DNA of 64,000 nt from positions 1 through 64,000 of the forward strand of contig NZ_JBHLWN010000020.1 in assembly GCF_042432825.1 (NCBI RefSeq), read 5' to 3'. Source of the DNA: Gordoniibacillus chartarius (GTDB lineage Bacteria > Bacillota > Bacilli > Paenibacillales > NBRC-103111). This document shows positions 33,396-43,700 of this stretch, piece after piece (within the stretch, counting starts at the first letter, position 1; each line of letters opens with the position of its first letter). Under the pieces are notes generated by a model. The model was not told where the DNA came from and made no database searches. It was given only the letters and a program-made list of their open reading frames with translations. The translations under genes were made by a program, and so were the position numbers.

Positions 33396-34766
33396 GGCCT
33401 TGTTGGGCCACGGCTGCCTCGGGCCGGCGTCAACAACGCCCATGTGGGCCTTGTTGGGCCACGGCCGGCCTTGGGCCGGCGCCAACAACGCCCTTTTCGG
33501 CCTTGTTGGGCCACGGCCGGCCTCGGGCCGGCGCCAACAACGCCCTTTTCGGCCTTGTTGGGCCACGGCTGCCTCGGGCCGGCACTAACAACGCCCTTTT
33601 CGGCCTTGTTGGGCCACGGCCGGCCCTGGGCCGGCGCCAACAACGCCCTTTTCGGCCTTGTTGGGCCACGGCCGGCCCTGGGCCGGCGCCAACAACGCCC
33701 TTTTCGGCCTTGTTGGGCCACGGCCGGCCTTGGGCCGGCGCCAACAACGCCCTTTTCGGCCTTGTTGGGCCACGGCCGGCCCTGGGCCGGCGCCAACAAC
33801 GCCCTTTTGGGCCTTGTTAGGCCACGGCTGGCCCTGGGCCGGCGCCAACAACGCCCTTGTGGGCCTTGTTGGGCCACGGCCGGCCTTGGGCCGGCGCCAA
33901 CAACGCCCTTTTGGGCCTTGTTGAGCCACGGCTGCCTTGGGCCGGCGCCAACAACGCCCTTTTCGGCCTTGTTGGGCCACGTCCGGCCTTGGGCCGGCGC
34001 CAACAACGCCCTTTTCGGCCTTGTTGGGCCACGGCCGGCCTTGGGCCGGCGCCAACAACGCCCTTTTCGGCCTTGTTGGGCCACGGCTGGCCCTGGGCCG
34101 GCGCCAACAACGCCCTTTTCGGCCTTGTTGGGCCACGGCTGCCTCGAGCCGGCGCCAACAACGCCCTTTTCGGCCTTGTTGGGCCACGGCTGGCCCTGGG
34201 CCGGCGCCAACAACGCCCTTTTCGGCCTTGTTGGGCCACGGCTGCCTCGGGCCGGCACCAACAACGCCCTTTTCGGCCTTGTTGGGCCACGGCTGGCCCT
34301 GGGCCGGCGCCAACAACGCCCTTGTGGGCCTTGTTGGGCCACGACCGGCCTTGGGCCGGCGCCAACAACGCCCTTGTGGGCCTTGTTGGGCCACGGCTGC
34401 CTCGGGCCGGCGCCAACAACGCCCTTGTGGGCCTTGTTGGGCCACGGCTGGCCCTGGGCCGGCGCCAACAACGCCCTTTTCGGCCTTGTTGGGCCACGGC
34501 CGGCCTTGGGCCGGCGCCAACAACGCCCTTTTGGGCCTTGTTGAGCCACGGCTGCCTCGGGCCGGCGCCAACAACGCCCTTTTCGGCCTTGTTGGGCCAC
34601 GGCTAGCCTCGAGCCGGCGCCAACAACGCCCTTTTCGGCCTTGTTGGGCCACGGCTGCCCTGGGCCGGCGCCAACAACGCCCTTTTGGGCCTTGTTGGGC
34701 CACGGCTGCCTCGAGCCGGCGCCAACAACGCCCTTTTCGGCCTTGTTGGCCACGGCCGGCACGGCT
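33396..34766. repeat. Array of 26 tandem 51/52-bp GC-rich hairpin units
   Basis: Units begin GGCCTTGTTGGGCCACGG and end CCAACAACGCCCTTTTC. I count 26 full units from 33396 to 34738: 17 of 52 bp and 9 of 51 bp, then a degenerate partial unit. In the 52-bp form GGGC-C-TTGTTGG pairs with CCAACAA-C-GCCC outside an inner GCCGGCC/GGCCGGC hairpin with loop TTG, and TTTT follows. Because 52 is not a multiple of three, every frame on both strands stays open for long stretches. These frames (up to 471 codons) are low-complexity artefacts. The array lies between merR and the yitT terminator. Confidence 0.92.
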
Positions 34767-34792
34767 GTAATCTATAAAATCCATGCACAACA

Positions 34793-34837
34793 AAAAGAAA
34801 TACAACTCCCTGTACGCCAGAAAGTTGTATTTCTTTT
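34793..34837. terminator. Bidirectional intrinsic terminator beside yitT
   Basis: Perfect 15-bp stem AAAAGAAATACAACT / AGTTGTATTTCTTTT with a 15-nt loop; it works as terminator of yitT on the minus strand (T-rich tail) and isolates the repeat array. Confidence 0.85.
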
Positions 34838-34863
34838 CCCCCGCCGTTCCGGCCGGGTATCCC

Positions 34864-35778
34864 TTAATGGATGTTTTTCTTCTTAAAGCGCCCGCCCTTC
34901 ACGTCGTGAATATTGCCTACGGCCAAGAACGCCGCAGGGTCGACCTCTTCCACGATCGACTTCATTTTCGCTTCCTCCAGGCGGTTGATCACGCAAAATA
35001 TGACCTTCTTATCATCGCCGGAATACGCCCCTTCACCGTTCAAGAACGTCACTCCGCGTCCCAAGCGGTGAATAATCGCATCGCCGATCTCCCTATACTT
35101 ATCGCTGATAATCCATATGGACTTGGACTCATCGAAGCCTTCAATGGTAATATCAATCATTTTGTACGCGATGTAGTAAGCGATCAAGCTGTACATCGCG
35201 TTGTTCCAGCCGAACACAAAGCCGGCGCTTCCCAGAATGAAGAAGTTGAAAAACATCACGATCTCGCCAACGGAAAACGGCAGCTTCTTCGTGAACAAAA
35301 TGGCTACGATCTCCGTTCCGTCCAGCGAGCCGCCGAAGCGGATCACCATGCCGACGCCGACACCCAGAATGATCCCTCCGAACACGGCGGCCAGCAGCGG
35401 GTCAATCGTTAACGGTTGTACCGGGTGAAGCAGCCATGTGCCGATCGACATCACAATGACCGAAAAGAGCGTGGATAACGCGAACGTCTTCCCGATCTGC
35501 TTATAGCCCAAGAACAAAAACGGCAGGTTCAGTAATAAAAGGAACATGCCCAGAGGCAGGCCGGTCAAATGCGAGGTAATGATCGATATGCCGACAATCC
35601 CGCCGTCAATAATATGGTTCGGAACGAGAAAAATTTCGAGTCCGACAGACACGAACGCAGCTCCGAGGAACATGAAGAGAACTCTGCTCAGAAACTTCGA
35701 TGTAGACAGCTTGCTATGCTGCTGAGGCTGCGGTTGCGGCTGCATCAGCGCATTCGATTCGTTCAGTTGCGGATTCAT
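34864..35778 (-). CDS. YitT-family membrane protein with DUF2179 domain (copy 1)
   Basis: A 304-residue member of the YitT/YpjC/YqfU group common in Bacillales; function not established. After a Gln/Pro-rich N-terminal tail come five or six membrane helices, with motifs FLVPNHIIDGGIVGISII and FGGSLDGTEIVAILFTKKLPFSVGE. A C-terminal cytoplasmic DUF2179 domain follows (IIHRLGRGVTFLNGEGAYSGDDKKVIFCVINRLEEAKMKSIV). It closely resembles the protein at 54259-55128; both end in a similar VKGG-FKK motif. Confidence 0.9.
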   Translation of the reverse strand: MNPQLNESNALMQPQPQPQQHSKLSTSKFLSRVLFMFLGAAFVSVGLEIFLVPNHIIDGGIVGISIITSHLTGLPLGMFLLLLNLPFLFLGYKQIGKTFALSTLFSVIVMSIGTWLLHPVQPLTIDPLLAAVFGGIILGVGVGMVIRFGGSLDGTEIVAILFTKKLPFSVGEIVMFFNFFILGSAGFVFGWNNAMYSLIAYYIAYKMIDITIEGFDESKSIWIISDKYREIGDAIIHRLGRGVTFLNGEGAYSGDDKKVIFCVINRLEEAKMKSIVEEVDPAAFLAVGNIHDVKGGRFKKKNIH

Positions 35779-35803
35779 CGTATCTCCTCCAGATCATAGA
35801 TTT

Positions 35804-36187
35804 TCAACTGCTTTTCGATGATCGGAGGGCTTCGTTCACAAACACGGAGGTAAATTTAATCGGCAGCAATAATTGCTGCTTGAGGAGCAAGAAGACGCAA
35901 GGATAGGACTGTATACGCAAACGGGATGAACGATATATATGCATTAGAATAATTAGTGCATATAACGCCAGCGGCTTCGGGATCGGCACCAGCTTCATGC
36001 TCGAGGATGAAGAATGGACTGCGATCACAGCATGCACAAAACCGTGGAGCACATAAAGAGGATTTGTTTGTTCCGGGTTTACGAGTAGATCGGAGTCGGT
36101 TGCCGGGGAGCAAACAGTGAACGCTAACGCAAGCGTCAGGATGCACAGCATGATAATTCGCAGCTGCGGATGCTTAACAATTCTCAC
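35804..36187 (-). CDS. Hypothetical small membrane or secreted protein
   Basis: A 127-codon frame with a GTG start preceded by AAGGGGG. The N-terminus is a hydrophobic signal-like segment (about 9-27), and two more hydrophobic stretches follow (about 45-60 and 72-86), then a basic tail. I do not recognise a family, and composition does not strongly prove coding; it could be a decayed gene. Confidence 0.45.
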   Translation of the reverse strand: MRIVKHPQLRIIMLCILTLALAFTVCSPATDSDLLVNPEQTNPLYVLHGFVHAVIAVHSSSSSMKLVPIPKPLALYALIILMHIYRSSRLRIQSYPCVFLLLKQQLLLPIKFTSVFVNEALRSSKSS

Positions 36188-36593
36188 GCTTGACGTCCCC
36201 CTTTCATCTTGTATTAAAAGAATACCATAGCCAAATCATGAATTCAAATAAAAACCGAAGATTTTAAGAGTTTTCTCGATTAACATAGAGGCTACGTTAG
36301 ATATTCGGCAAAATTTTGATCCAATTATTGAAATTTACCGGAATATTGCTGTTTTCGATCGTTTCCATCATATCACAGCTTCGCAGTTCGTCATCATCGA
36401 TCTGCCCGCCGGCTGCCTTGCCGACCGCAAGACCGCAGCAGCCTTTCCCCGGCCACGAGAAACAGGCCGCCTCTCCATCGTGGAGTGACAGCCTGTCTGC
36501 ACATATTCAATTTTGATAAAAAGCAGGCCCTCTTCCGAATTCGGCCGTAACGGCCGCAAGCTTGGAGCAACGCGATCGCTCTTGCCGAAAGCC
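36188..36593. other. Intergenic region between the ECF S gene and the small membrane protein
   Basis: AT-rich to 36370, then GC-rich. It contains an ACAGGC...GCCTGT inverted repeat near 36465-36500 and a GCGGCCGTTACGGCCG stem near 36540-36557 followed on the minus strand by CTGCTTTTT, which may terminate the ECF operon. Short frames here have no ribosome sites. Confidence 0.4.
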
Positions 36594-37289
36594 TCACTCC
36601 CGATCGCCTAAAAGTCCGTATTTTACTTTGAACCGCTGTAAAATTTTCACCCAAGACCCGGCAAATAACGCGAGGAAAAACACGTTAGACAGCGCATGCG
36701 CCAAATCGAAGTAAAAGCTGGAGGCATATACGGCCGCGATCCCCGCCCAGTTGCCTTGCGAAAGCAAGCCGGTGACCGTCCAGAAATTCATAATCCATCC
36801 AAACAGGAAGCCCCACAGAAAGCCAAAAGCGAGCAGCAGCCACCTCCTGCGTATAAGCCATCCGCGCGCACCGGGCAGGCCGGCCGTCCAGCCGATCATG
36901 CCCCAGGAAAACATCTGCCACGGCGTCCACGGCCCTTGGCCCAGAAACATATTCGAGACGAGCGCGGCGAAGGCCCCGATCAGAAAGCCGCTTTCCGCCC
37001 CGAACACAAGCGCCGAGACGATGATGACGAAGCTCGTCGGCTGGACGCTCGGCAGGGGAGCGAAGGGCACTCTGCTGACGGCCGCCATTGCAGCCAGCAA
37101 GGCGATGATGACGATCTCCCGGGCCTGCAGCCGGCGAAGCTCGAACCGGACAAAAAAGGGCAGCATAGCCGCAAACAAAAGTCCGAAGCTAATCAGCAGA
37201 TATTGATCGTCCGACCAGGTGGAGAGATAACCCATGGCGAGAAGAAATACGGCAATGCTTCCTAAGAAGGCGATACGAGCCGCGCGCAT
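36594..37289 (-). CDS. ECF transporter S component, probably for cobalamin
   Basis: Substrate-binding membrane subunit of an energy-coupling-factor importer, 231 residues, about six helices. Family features are AREIVIIALLAAMAAVSRVPF, ALVFGAESGFLIGAFAALVSNMF, GPWTPWQMFSWGMIGW and FYFDLAHALSNVFFL. I chose ATG 37289, preceded by GGGAGGTGA; it overlaps the ATPase gene by 28 bases. The specificity is not readable from motifs. Cobalamin is inferred from the riboswitch and the transcobalamin-like proteins of the same operon. The gene set matches the dedicated cobalamin ECF modules (CbrT-U-V) described from comparative genomics. Confidence 0.85.
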   Translation of the reverse strand: MRAARIAFLGSIAVFLLAMGYLSTWSDDQYLLISFGLLFAAMLPFFVRFELRRLQAREIVIIALLAAMAAVSRVPFAPLPSVQPTSFVIIVSALVFGAESGFLIGAFAALVSNMFLGQGPWTPWQMFSWGMIGWTAGLPGARGWLIRRRWLLLAFGFLWGFLFGWIMNFWTVTGLLSQGNWAGIAAVYASSFYFDLAHALSNVFFLALFAGSWVKILQRFKVKYGLLGDRE

Positions 37290-38986
37290 CGGTTCATCAC
37301 CTCCCGGAACGTAACGGCATCCGGAAACAGCTCGCGGGCGACCCGGTTGATCGCTGTCGTATAGAAGAAGTTTTGACTGAAGAAGGGCCCCGGCGCTCCG
37401 GTGGATGCGATCTCCCCGTCGAACAGCATGGCGCATTCGCTCGCATAAGCAGCGGCAAATTCCACGTCATGCGTGACCATCACGATCGTGACCCCCTTCT
37501 TATGAAGCCCGGTAAGCAGTTCCCCCCAGGTCTTCTTCAGCTGCGGATCGAGCCCCTTGGTCGGCTCATCGAGGAGCAGCAGCTTGGGCCCGCTCAAGAG
37601 CACGCCGGCCAGCGCCGCCCGCTGCAGCTCTCCGCCGCTAAGATCATGCGGATGCATCCGAAGAACCGCCTGCAGGTTAAGCAGCTCGATCAGCTCCCGA
37701 AGGGTTTCTCGCGAGCCTTCCCCGCCGGAACGCTCCGCCGCACGGCGAAGCTCCTCTTCGACGGTATCCTCAAGGAAATAGGCCAGCGGATTTTGCGACA
37801 AATAGCCCAGCTCCCGGTAAAGCTCCGCCCTCTTCATTTTGCGAATCGGCATTCCTCTCAGGAGCACGTCGCCTTGCTTCGGCTTCTCGAGCCCTGCCGC
37901 CAGCTTGAGCAGCGTCGATTTGCCGGCGCCGTTCCCCCCGACAATGGCGAGAAAGGCCCCCTCCTCCACCTTCAAATCAAGCTGGCGCAGCACGGGGAGC
38001 CTTTCGTCCGCATAGCCGAAGGTCACCTCCCGGCACTCGAGCAAGCAAGGCCGCGCAGCGCGGGGCTTATCTGCGGCCTGTTCAGGCCGGGTCGCAGCCG
38101 CCTGGTCCGGCTCAACCTTCGCCAGCAATTGCCGAATCCACCTCTTTCCTTCCTTGACCTGCAGCGGCACCTCACCGGCATCGCCCGGCCCCGCCTCATG
38201 CTTCCCCTTCCGTTCATGAACGGACAAATAGAGACGTGCCAGCGACGGCAAATAGGGCTCGTACCTTGGATCCCGCTTCTGATGTACGTGAACGACCCAA
38301 TCGCGCGAAGCCCCGTCAAATTCCAGCCGGCCGTCCCCCCCCAGCATCAGCACCCTATCGGCCATAGGGAGCAGCTCCTCAAGCCGATGCTCCGTAACGA
38401 TGACCGTAATGCCCAGCTCCTCGTTCAACCGGCGCAGCATTTGCAGGAAGTCCTTGGCGGTCACGGGGTCCAGCTGAGCCGTCGGCTCATCAAGCAGCAG
38501 CAGGTCGGGCTGAAGGAGGAGCGCAGCCGCCAAATTTACGATTTGCTTTTGCCCGCCGGATAACGTTTCGGTCCGCTTGTGCAGCCAGCGTTCCAGGCCG
38601 AAGAAATGCGCAAGCTCCGCAATTCTACGCCGCATCACATCCGCCGGGACGCCCATGTTCTCGAGACCGAAGGCCAGCTCCTGCCGCACATTTTCCATGA
38701 CGATCTGATTCTCCGGATCCTGCTGGACCAATCCGATCCGGCACGCCAGCTCGGCGGGGTCTTGCTGAGGCAGCGGCTTCCCGTAGAACCGGACCTCTCC
38801 CTGCAGTCGCCCCGCAGGCTGCAGCTCCGACTTCAATAGCCGCAGCAGCGTTGTTTTGCCGCAGCCCGATGGTCCGCACAGCACGATCAATTCGCCGGCC
38901 CGTACGCTAAAATCAATACCCGACAGCACAGACCTGGTCTGCTCCGGATAGGTGAAATGAAGATCGGTTACTTCGAGTAGCGCCAT
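37262..38986 (-). CDS. ECF transporter ATPase with two fused nucleotide-binding domains
   Basis: Energises the ECF importer; two ABC domains in one chain of 574 residues. Domain 1: Walker A CGPSGCGKTTLLRLL, Q-loop QQDPENQIV, signature LSGGQKQIVNLAAAL, Walker B LLLLDEPTAQLDP. Domain 2, after a charged linker (about 275-320): Walker A GGNGAGKSTLLKLA, signature LSGGELQRAALAG, Walker B LLLLDEPTKGLDP. The DPENQIV motif is typical of ECF ATPases. ATG 38986 has GGAAAGGAG before it and overlaps the T gene by 19 bases. Confidence 0.92.
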   Translation of the reverse strand: MALLEVTDLHFTYPEQTRSVLSGIDFSVRAGELIVLCGPSGCGKTTLLRLLKSELQPAGRLQGEVRFYGKPLPQQDPAELACRIGLVQQDPENQIVMENVRQELAFGLENMGVPADVMRRRIAELAHFFGLERWLHKRTETLSGGQKQIVNLAAALLLQPDLLLLDEPTAQLDPVTAKDFLQMLRRLNEELGITVIVTEHRLEELLPMADRVLMLGGDGRLEFDGASRDWVVHVHQKRDPRYEPYLPSLARLYLSVHERKGKHEAGPGDAGEVPLQVKEGKRWIRQLLAKVEPDQAAATRPEQAADKPRAARPCLLECREVTFGYADERLPVLRQLDLKVEEGAFLAIVGGNGAGKSTLLKLAAGLEKPKQGDVLLRGMPIRKMKRAELYRELGYLSQNPLAYFLEDTVEEELRRAAERSGGEGSRETLRELIELLNLQAVLRMHPHDLSGGELQRAALAGVLLSGPKLLLLDEPTKGLDPQLKKTWGELLTGLHKKGVTIVMVTHDVEFAAAYASECAMLFDGEIASTGAPGPFFSQNFFYTTAINRVARELFPDAVTFREVMNRCARLVSPS

Positions 38987-39849
38987 AACAGCTCCTTTCC
39001 TTCCCACAGCCAAGGGATACCAAGATAGAAAACGAACACTGCAAAATAAAGCCAATCCCCCCACGACATTCGAGTGAACTCTAATGAAGGGTAAATGACA
39101 AGCAGTCCATAGCCTCCTGTCCATCTCCCTAATATGCAAATGAGAAGAGGTACGATGATCAAGCCCAGCGCCCGCCAATCCCGCGAACGCATACGGTAGG
39201 TCTTATAGGTGCTCCGGCTTTTCAAGCCGAAGCCTCTTGCCTTCATCGAATCGGCTGTCTGCAGCGCATCCTCCAGTGACCAGGTCAGCAAAATCTGCAG
39301 CAGCTTCATGCCGTCTCCCGCCCGTTTGGCCAGCCTGCCCTCCGTCAGGCTGATCCCTTTGGTCTGCTGAACCTGTCCAATCGTACGGAGCCTTGCCTTC
39401 AGCAGCGGAACGAACCGCATTCCCATCACCGTGACGAGGGAGCCCTTCGGCCAAACCGAGGCAAACAGGTATAGAAATTTGTCCGCCGTGATCACCTTGG
39501 AGTAGCACTGGAAAGTAACGATTAGGGATAGGGTGGAGAGCGAAAGCGTTAAACCGTAAACAACCGACTCCAGCGTGATCGGCTGCTCCCATAAGTAAAA
39601 CAGAATATGTTCGCCGCGGTGGGAAAATAACGGATTCAGCGCGAATAGCACGAGGCCGAACAGCAGCATCCATCCGATGTTGAGCAGGCCTCCCTCATGC
39701 CCCTTCAGCCGGTAGCTGAGCACAAGCAGCAGTCCAGTTGACACGATCAGGAAACCAGGATGCAGGAGCAGCATGGATAACAGCATGGCGCCCAGGAAAT
39801 AAACGAAGCACGGGAGCGGATGAAGCGCGCGGAAGCCGGAATAGTCCAT
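38968..39849 (-). CDS. ECF transporter T component (transmembrane scaffold)
   Basis: Couples the ATPase to the S component. The 293 residues have membrane helices near 12-45, 58-75 and 95-115, plus C-terminal helices. The cytoplasmic coupling motif ADSMKARGFG (Ala-Arg-Gly) and an earlier QQTKGISL lie near residues 155-210, as in EcfT/CbiQ. It starts one base after the stop of the DUF4430 lipoprotein gene, so the genes are co-transcribed. Confidence 0.9.
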   Translation of the reverse strand: MDYSGFRALHPLPCFVYFLGAMLLSMLLLHPGFLIVSTGLLLVLSYRLKGHEGGLLNIGWMLLFGLVLFALNPLFSHRGEHILFYLWEQPITLESVVYGLTLSLSTLSLIVTFQCYSKVITADKFLYLFASVWPKGSLVTVMGMRFVPLLKARLRTIGQVQQTKGISLTEGRLAKRAGDGMKLLQILLTWSLEDALQTADSMKARGFGLKSRSTYKTYRMRSRDWRALGLIIVPLLICILGRWTGGYGLLVIYPSLEFTRMSWGDWLYFAVFVFYLGIPWLWEGKELLWRYSK

Positions 39850-39850
39850 C

Positions 39851-40672
39851 TTACTTGCTCCCCGCCTCCTCGGTCTTCCCTACGTCCTTGCCCAAGTCCT
39901 TCGTATACAGCCACTCGATCTTATCACCTTTGCTGATCGGATACGCTCCCGCGCTGACGCTCGGGAACTTGCCGTTTACCCGGTAGAGCCAGCCACTCTT
40001 GCCGCCATGGTCGAATTCGTATAGGTTGGCAATGCCCTCCACGTATACCGATTTGCCGGTCCCCTTCGTCTCCATCTGTATTTTCTTCGCCTTCGTAATG
40101 CGGCGCAAGACGTCGATAACCGTATCTCCGTCCTGTATTTCTACTTGTGTGGATGCCAAGATCGTCCCTTTCTTGTCATCGCCGATAATGCCGATCTCTA
40201 CGGTCGGCTCTTGAGCGGCAGGAGCAGTTGCGGGCTTGGGCTCCGGGACGGCGGCGGTTTCCGCGGCTGCTGACGGTTCAGTCTGTGGAGCCCGGCTGTC
40301 GGGCGCGGCTGCCGGTGTGCCGGCTTGAGGCTGCACCTGTGCCGACGTTGCGGAAGAAGCCGCGGCGTTGTCTGTATTAGCAGAGTTGGCGGAGTTGGCC
40401 GGCTCCGGGCGGACCGGATTCGACTGCGGCTGTACCTGCGGCTGCTGCTCTGACGGCGATGGCGGCTGCGACGGCGAGTCTGACTTCGCTTGCGATTCCG
40501 GCTGCGACGCCGTCTGCGGCACCGCAGAGCCGGGGGCATTGACCGCCGTTGGAGCCGGGGCCGTCTCTTCCGACAAGCCCGGCTTCGCCCCGCAGGCGGT
40601 CAGCAGAAGCACCGCCGCTAGAGCCAGCACCATGATGCGCTGTACTCCCGTCATAAGCTTGATGATTGCCAT
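39851..40672 (-). CDS. DUF4430 (transcobalamin C-terminal-like) lipoprotein
   Basis: Membrane-anchored lipoprotein of 273 residues. The signal ends in LLLTAC (lipobox near residue 27), then a disordered Ala/Pro/Gln/Ser linker of about 130 residues, then one DUF4430 domain: VEIGIIGDDKKGTILASTQV, SVYVEGIANLYEFDHGGKSG, WLYRVNGKFPSVSAGAY and DKIEWLYTKDLGKDVG. It closely matches the third DUF4430 domain of the upstream giant protein. ATG 40672 follows AAAGGAG. As an anchored domain right before the ECF genes, it may relay cobalamin from the S-layer protein to the transporter (inference). Confidence 0.88.
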   Translation of the reverse strand: MAIIKLMTGVQRIMVLALAAVLLLTACGAKPGLSEETAPAPTAVNAPGSAVPQTASQPESQAKSDSPSQPPSPSEQQPQVQPQSNPVRPEPANSANSANTDNAAASSATSAQVQPQAGTPAAAPDSRAPQTEPSAAAETAAVPEPKPATAPAAQEPTVEIGIIGDDKKGTILASTQVEIQDGDTVIDVLRRITKAKKIQMETKGTGKSVYVEGIANLYEFDHGGKSGWLYRVNGKFPSVSAGAYPISKGDKIEWLYTKDLGKDVGKTEEAGSK

Positions 40673-40742
40673 GGACAATGAACTCCTTTCCGTAAAATGG
40701 ATCGAAGAGCACTTCAACAGTGCCCTTCGATAGTATACCTTA

Positions 40743-43700
40743 TTACTTTTGCTTCTCGTACGCCCGAACCATGACAGCGGCCGCCATCTCCCGCGTCACG
40801 CTTGCTTGCGGCAGGAAGCGTCCATACTCGTCGCCTTCCATATAGCCCTTCGCATACACCGCATGGATGGACGGGATCGCCGACGCACTTGCCTCGCCAA
40901 GATCGGTGAAAGGGCTGGTACCGGCCTCCGTTGAGGATAAGCTGAACGCCCGGTCGATGACCAGCGCCATCTCTTGCCTTGTAATGCTCCGGTCCGGCGC
41001 AAAATTACGCTCATCCACGCCATTCACAAGCCCTTGACGGCTGGCTTCCGCCACATAGCCGCTGTACCAGCTGTCCTGCGGTACATCCTCGAAGGACGCG
41101 CCCGAAGCCGCAGAAGGCTGAACGCCCTTCAAGCGGAGCAAGACTGCGACGAACTGTGCTCTGGTCAACGCCTCGCGTGGCGCAAAGCGGTTGCCGTCCA
41201 TGCCGTTCATCAGACCATGCTTCACCGCCGACTCCACGTAGCCGGCGGCCCAAGCGGAAATGTCCTGCCCGTCGGCAAATGCAGGTGTAGATACCGACGG
41301 ACTGTTGGAAACCGTGAGGCCGTTAAGGCTCTGGTACTTGGCTAGCGCCAGCAGAGCCTGCTCGGTAGCCATTTCGCTCGAGTCTTTTCCCTTCTCATGG
41401 GCGAAGCTGCCGTCCGCCAGCTGGTAGCTGAGCAGGTGGCTGAGCACCGAGGCACCGGATTTCACAAACCGCTCATCCGTTGCCGGAATGCCAAGCGCGG
41501 ACAGAGCCACAAGCACCTGAGCAGCGCTTTCGCTGTTGGCTTGTCCCACTTCACCGAAGCCGCCGTCCGCTTGCTGCTGCTTCGACAGCCAGACCAGCGC
41601 TTTGTCGATGGCAGGCTTTACGCCCTCCTGCGTCCGGTACGGCGCTAAAGACGCAACTGCCATGGCGGTAATGTCGATTTCCGAGTCGTCATCCTCCGCC
41701 AGCGGCCAGCCGCCATCGCTGTTTTGACGCTGCAGCAGCCATTGCAGGAGCTTCGACTCCGTCCATAGGCTGTCAGCAGAAACCTCGTAACGGCCGCTGC
41801 CGAGGACGGTAAGGGCGAAGATCGGACCGTTCGTGCCCTGAACCGTCATTCTTTCATTGTTGACGATACTCTGTATAAGGTCGTAGCCCGCGATCTCCCT
41901 CGGATTGCCGCCTGCTGCCATCACACCGAGCGCGATCCGTTCATAATCGGTCACTTCCCGGAACTTGCCTTCCTTCTCGCGCAGTCTCGACTCCACGGAA
42001 GCGAGGTACGAAGCGGGAATCTCAGCCCCTGCAGCCGCAAGTCCGTACGCTTCCCAATCCGACACGTCGTTGTGCTTCAGCACATACTGCACAACCGCCT
42101 GCAAAGCCTTGGACACTTCAGGCGAAGCTTTAGGAGCTTCCGGCGCTGCGAGCTTCGTCTTGTCAATCACGGCGAACTTGGTAAAATGATCGACGGCTCC
42201 CGTCACGACGCCGGTCTTCGCATCAACCACGGCCGGGATCGGGATCCATTCCTTCGTATCTTCCTTCCACCATACCATGGCAAGGCTGCCGAGCCGATCG
42301 CCGGTCAGCGGAACCTTGATCGAAATGTAAACCGGCTTCTCGAACACCGTTCCGTTCGGACCGAATTCGAAGACGGAGGTGAGGACCTCTGGACGCGAAG
42401 ACGAGGCCTGCTCCTGAACCGTAATCGTCTTCTGCTCCTTCAGAGCGCTGGCAGGGACCAGCAGCTTGACCTCTTCCTTCGCATCGGCGAGTGTGGCCGT
42501 CTGATCTGCCGTCACAAGCTGCTGAAGCTGAACCTGATTGGAAGCCAGCTGCTGCCTGAGCTGTGCCGCCGCCTCAGGGGACATGCGCTGGTCCGTATTT
42601 TTTACAACGACTGTTTGCTGCTGTGCATTGACCGCCGACTTGTGATTGTAACGGATGCTTAGCTGGCTTAGCTCTTTATCAAGCTCTGCAGCGGCATCAG
42701 CGGACGGGATGCCTCCTGAGCCGGATCCGGTGGATGATGCGGAACAGCCTGGCAGAGGCTCGGCCTTTACGTCATCCCCGCCGTTCACGGTGTAGCGCCA
42801 GAATACCCTATCATTTCGGGACAACACGTAGGCGCCGGCACTAGTGCTTGGGAAGGAGCAGTTCACGGCATACAACCAGCCGCTCTTCGGCCCGTGATCG
42901 AACTCCCGAAGCCCGTCAATGCCTTTAACGTAAATATTGGAGCCGCTGCCGGACGATTCGACCCGGTCCGCGCCAAGTGCACGAACAATAACCGAATACG
43001 GCGTGTCGCCGCTCTTCCATGAAATACTGCTTGTCGATAGGATCGTACCCCGGTCTTCGTCACCTTCCACGCTAACGGCAACAGTCGGTTCCTCCGTGCC
43101 TGGACCAGGCGGTTCATCGATGATTTGCGCTACCTTCAGACTGGAGGACCACTTGACCAGCTTGGGCGGCTCATTGGCACGGTAGCCGGTGATAACAAGC
43201 TCATGCGTGCCGGCAGGCAGCCCGCTAAAGTAAGCCATGCCATTCGAATCCGTCGTTACCGCAGCCTCACCAACCCGTACCTGCACCCCGGATGCCTTGG
43301 TAACTCCTTGCCAATCTTTCTGCTCAACCTGAATCGTAAAGCTTTGGCCGGCCTTAGGCGCGCTCGGCGTCACTGTAATCTGATTGACAAGCTGCGTGTC
43401 CATTCCGCTGTAATATACGAGAACCTCATCATTTTGCTGCAGCGGGGTAGTTAACCAACCATCCGTCGGGATCCATCCCCCCGCCCGCTCCACAGCGAAG
43501 CCCCACCAGTTATAGCCGGAAGCGGTAATCCCATCGACCGCTTGAACACCGAAATATTGCCCTTCGGTGTACACGACATTCGTAACGGCATTTTGAAGAG
43601 CCTGAAACACATTGCCGCCTCGTACTTGCGTGGACGAGATTGTGCTGGAAGGCCCCTCCACGTGGACCGTTACGGTAGGAGGCAGCTCTTTGACTCCGCG

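Noticed and set aside
33396..34766. CRISPR array
   Set aside because: The units abut without unique spacers and there are no cas genes.
33347..34805. Long open frames on both strands (up to 471 codons) encoding Gly/Pro/Arg/Trp-rich repeats
   Set aside because: They follow solely from the tandem GC-rich units, exist in several frames at once, and have no ribosome site or recognisable domain.
36316..36654. Small frames in the ECF-downstream gap
   Set aside because: They overlap hairpins, lack ribosome sites and show no family features.
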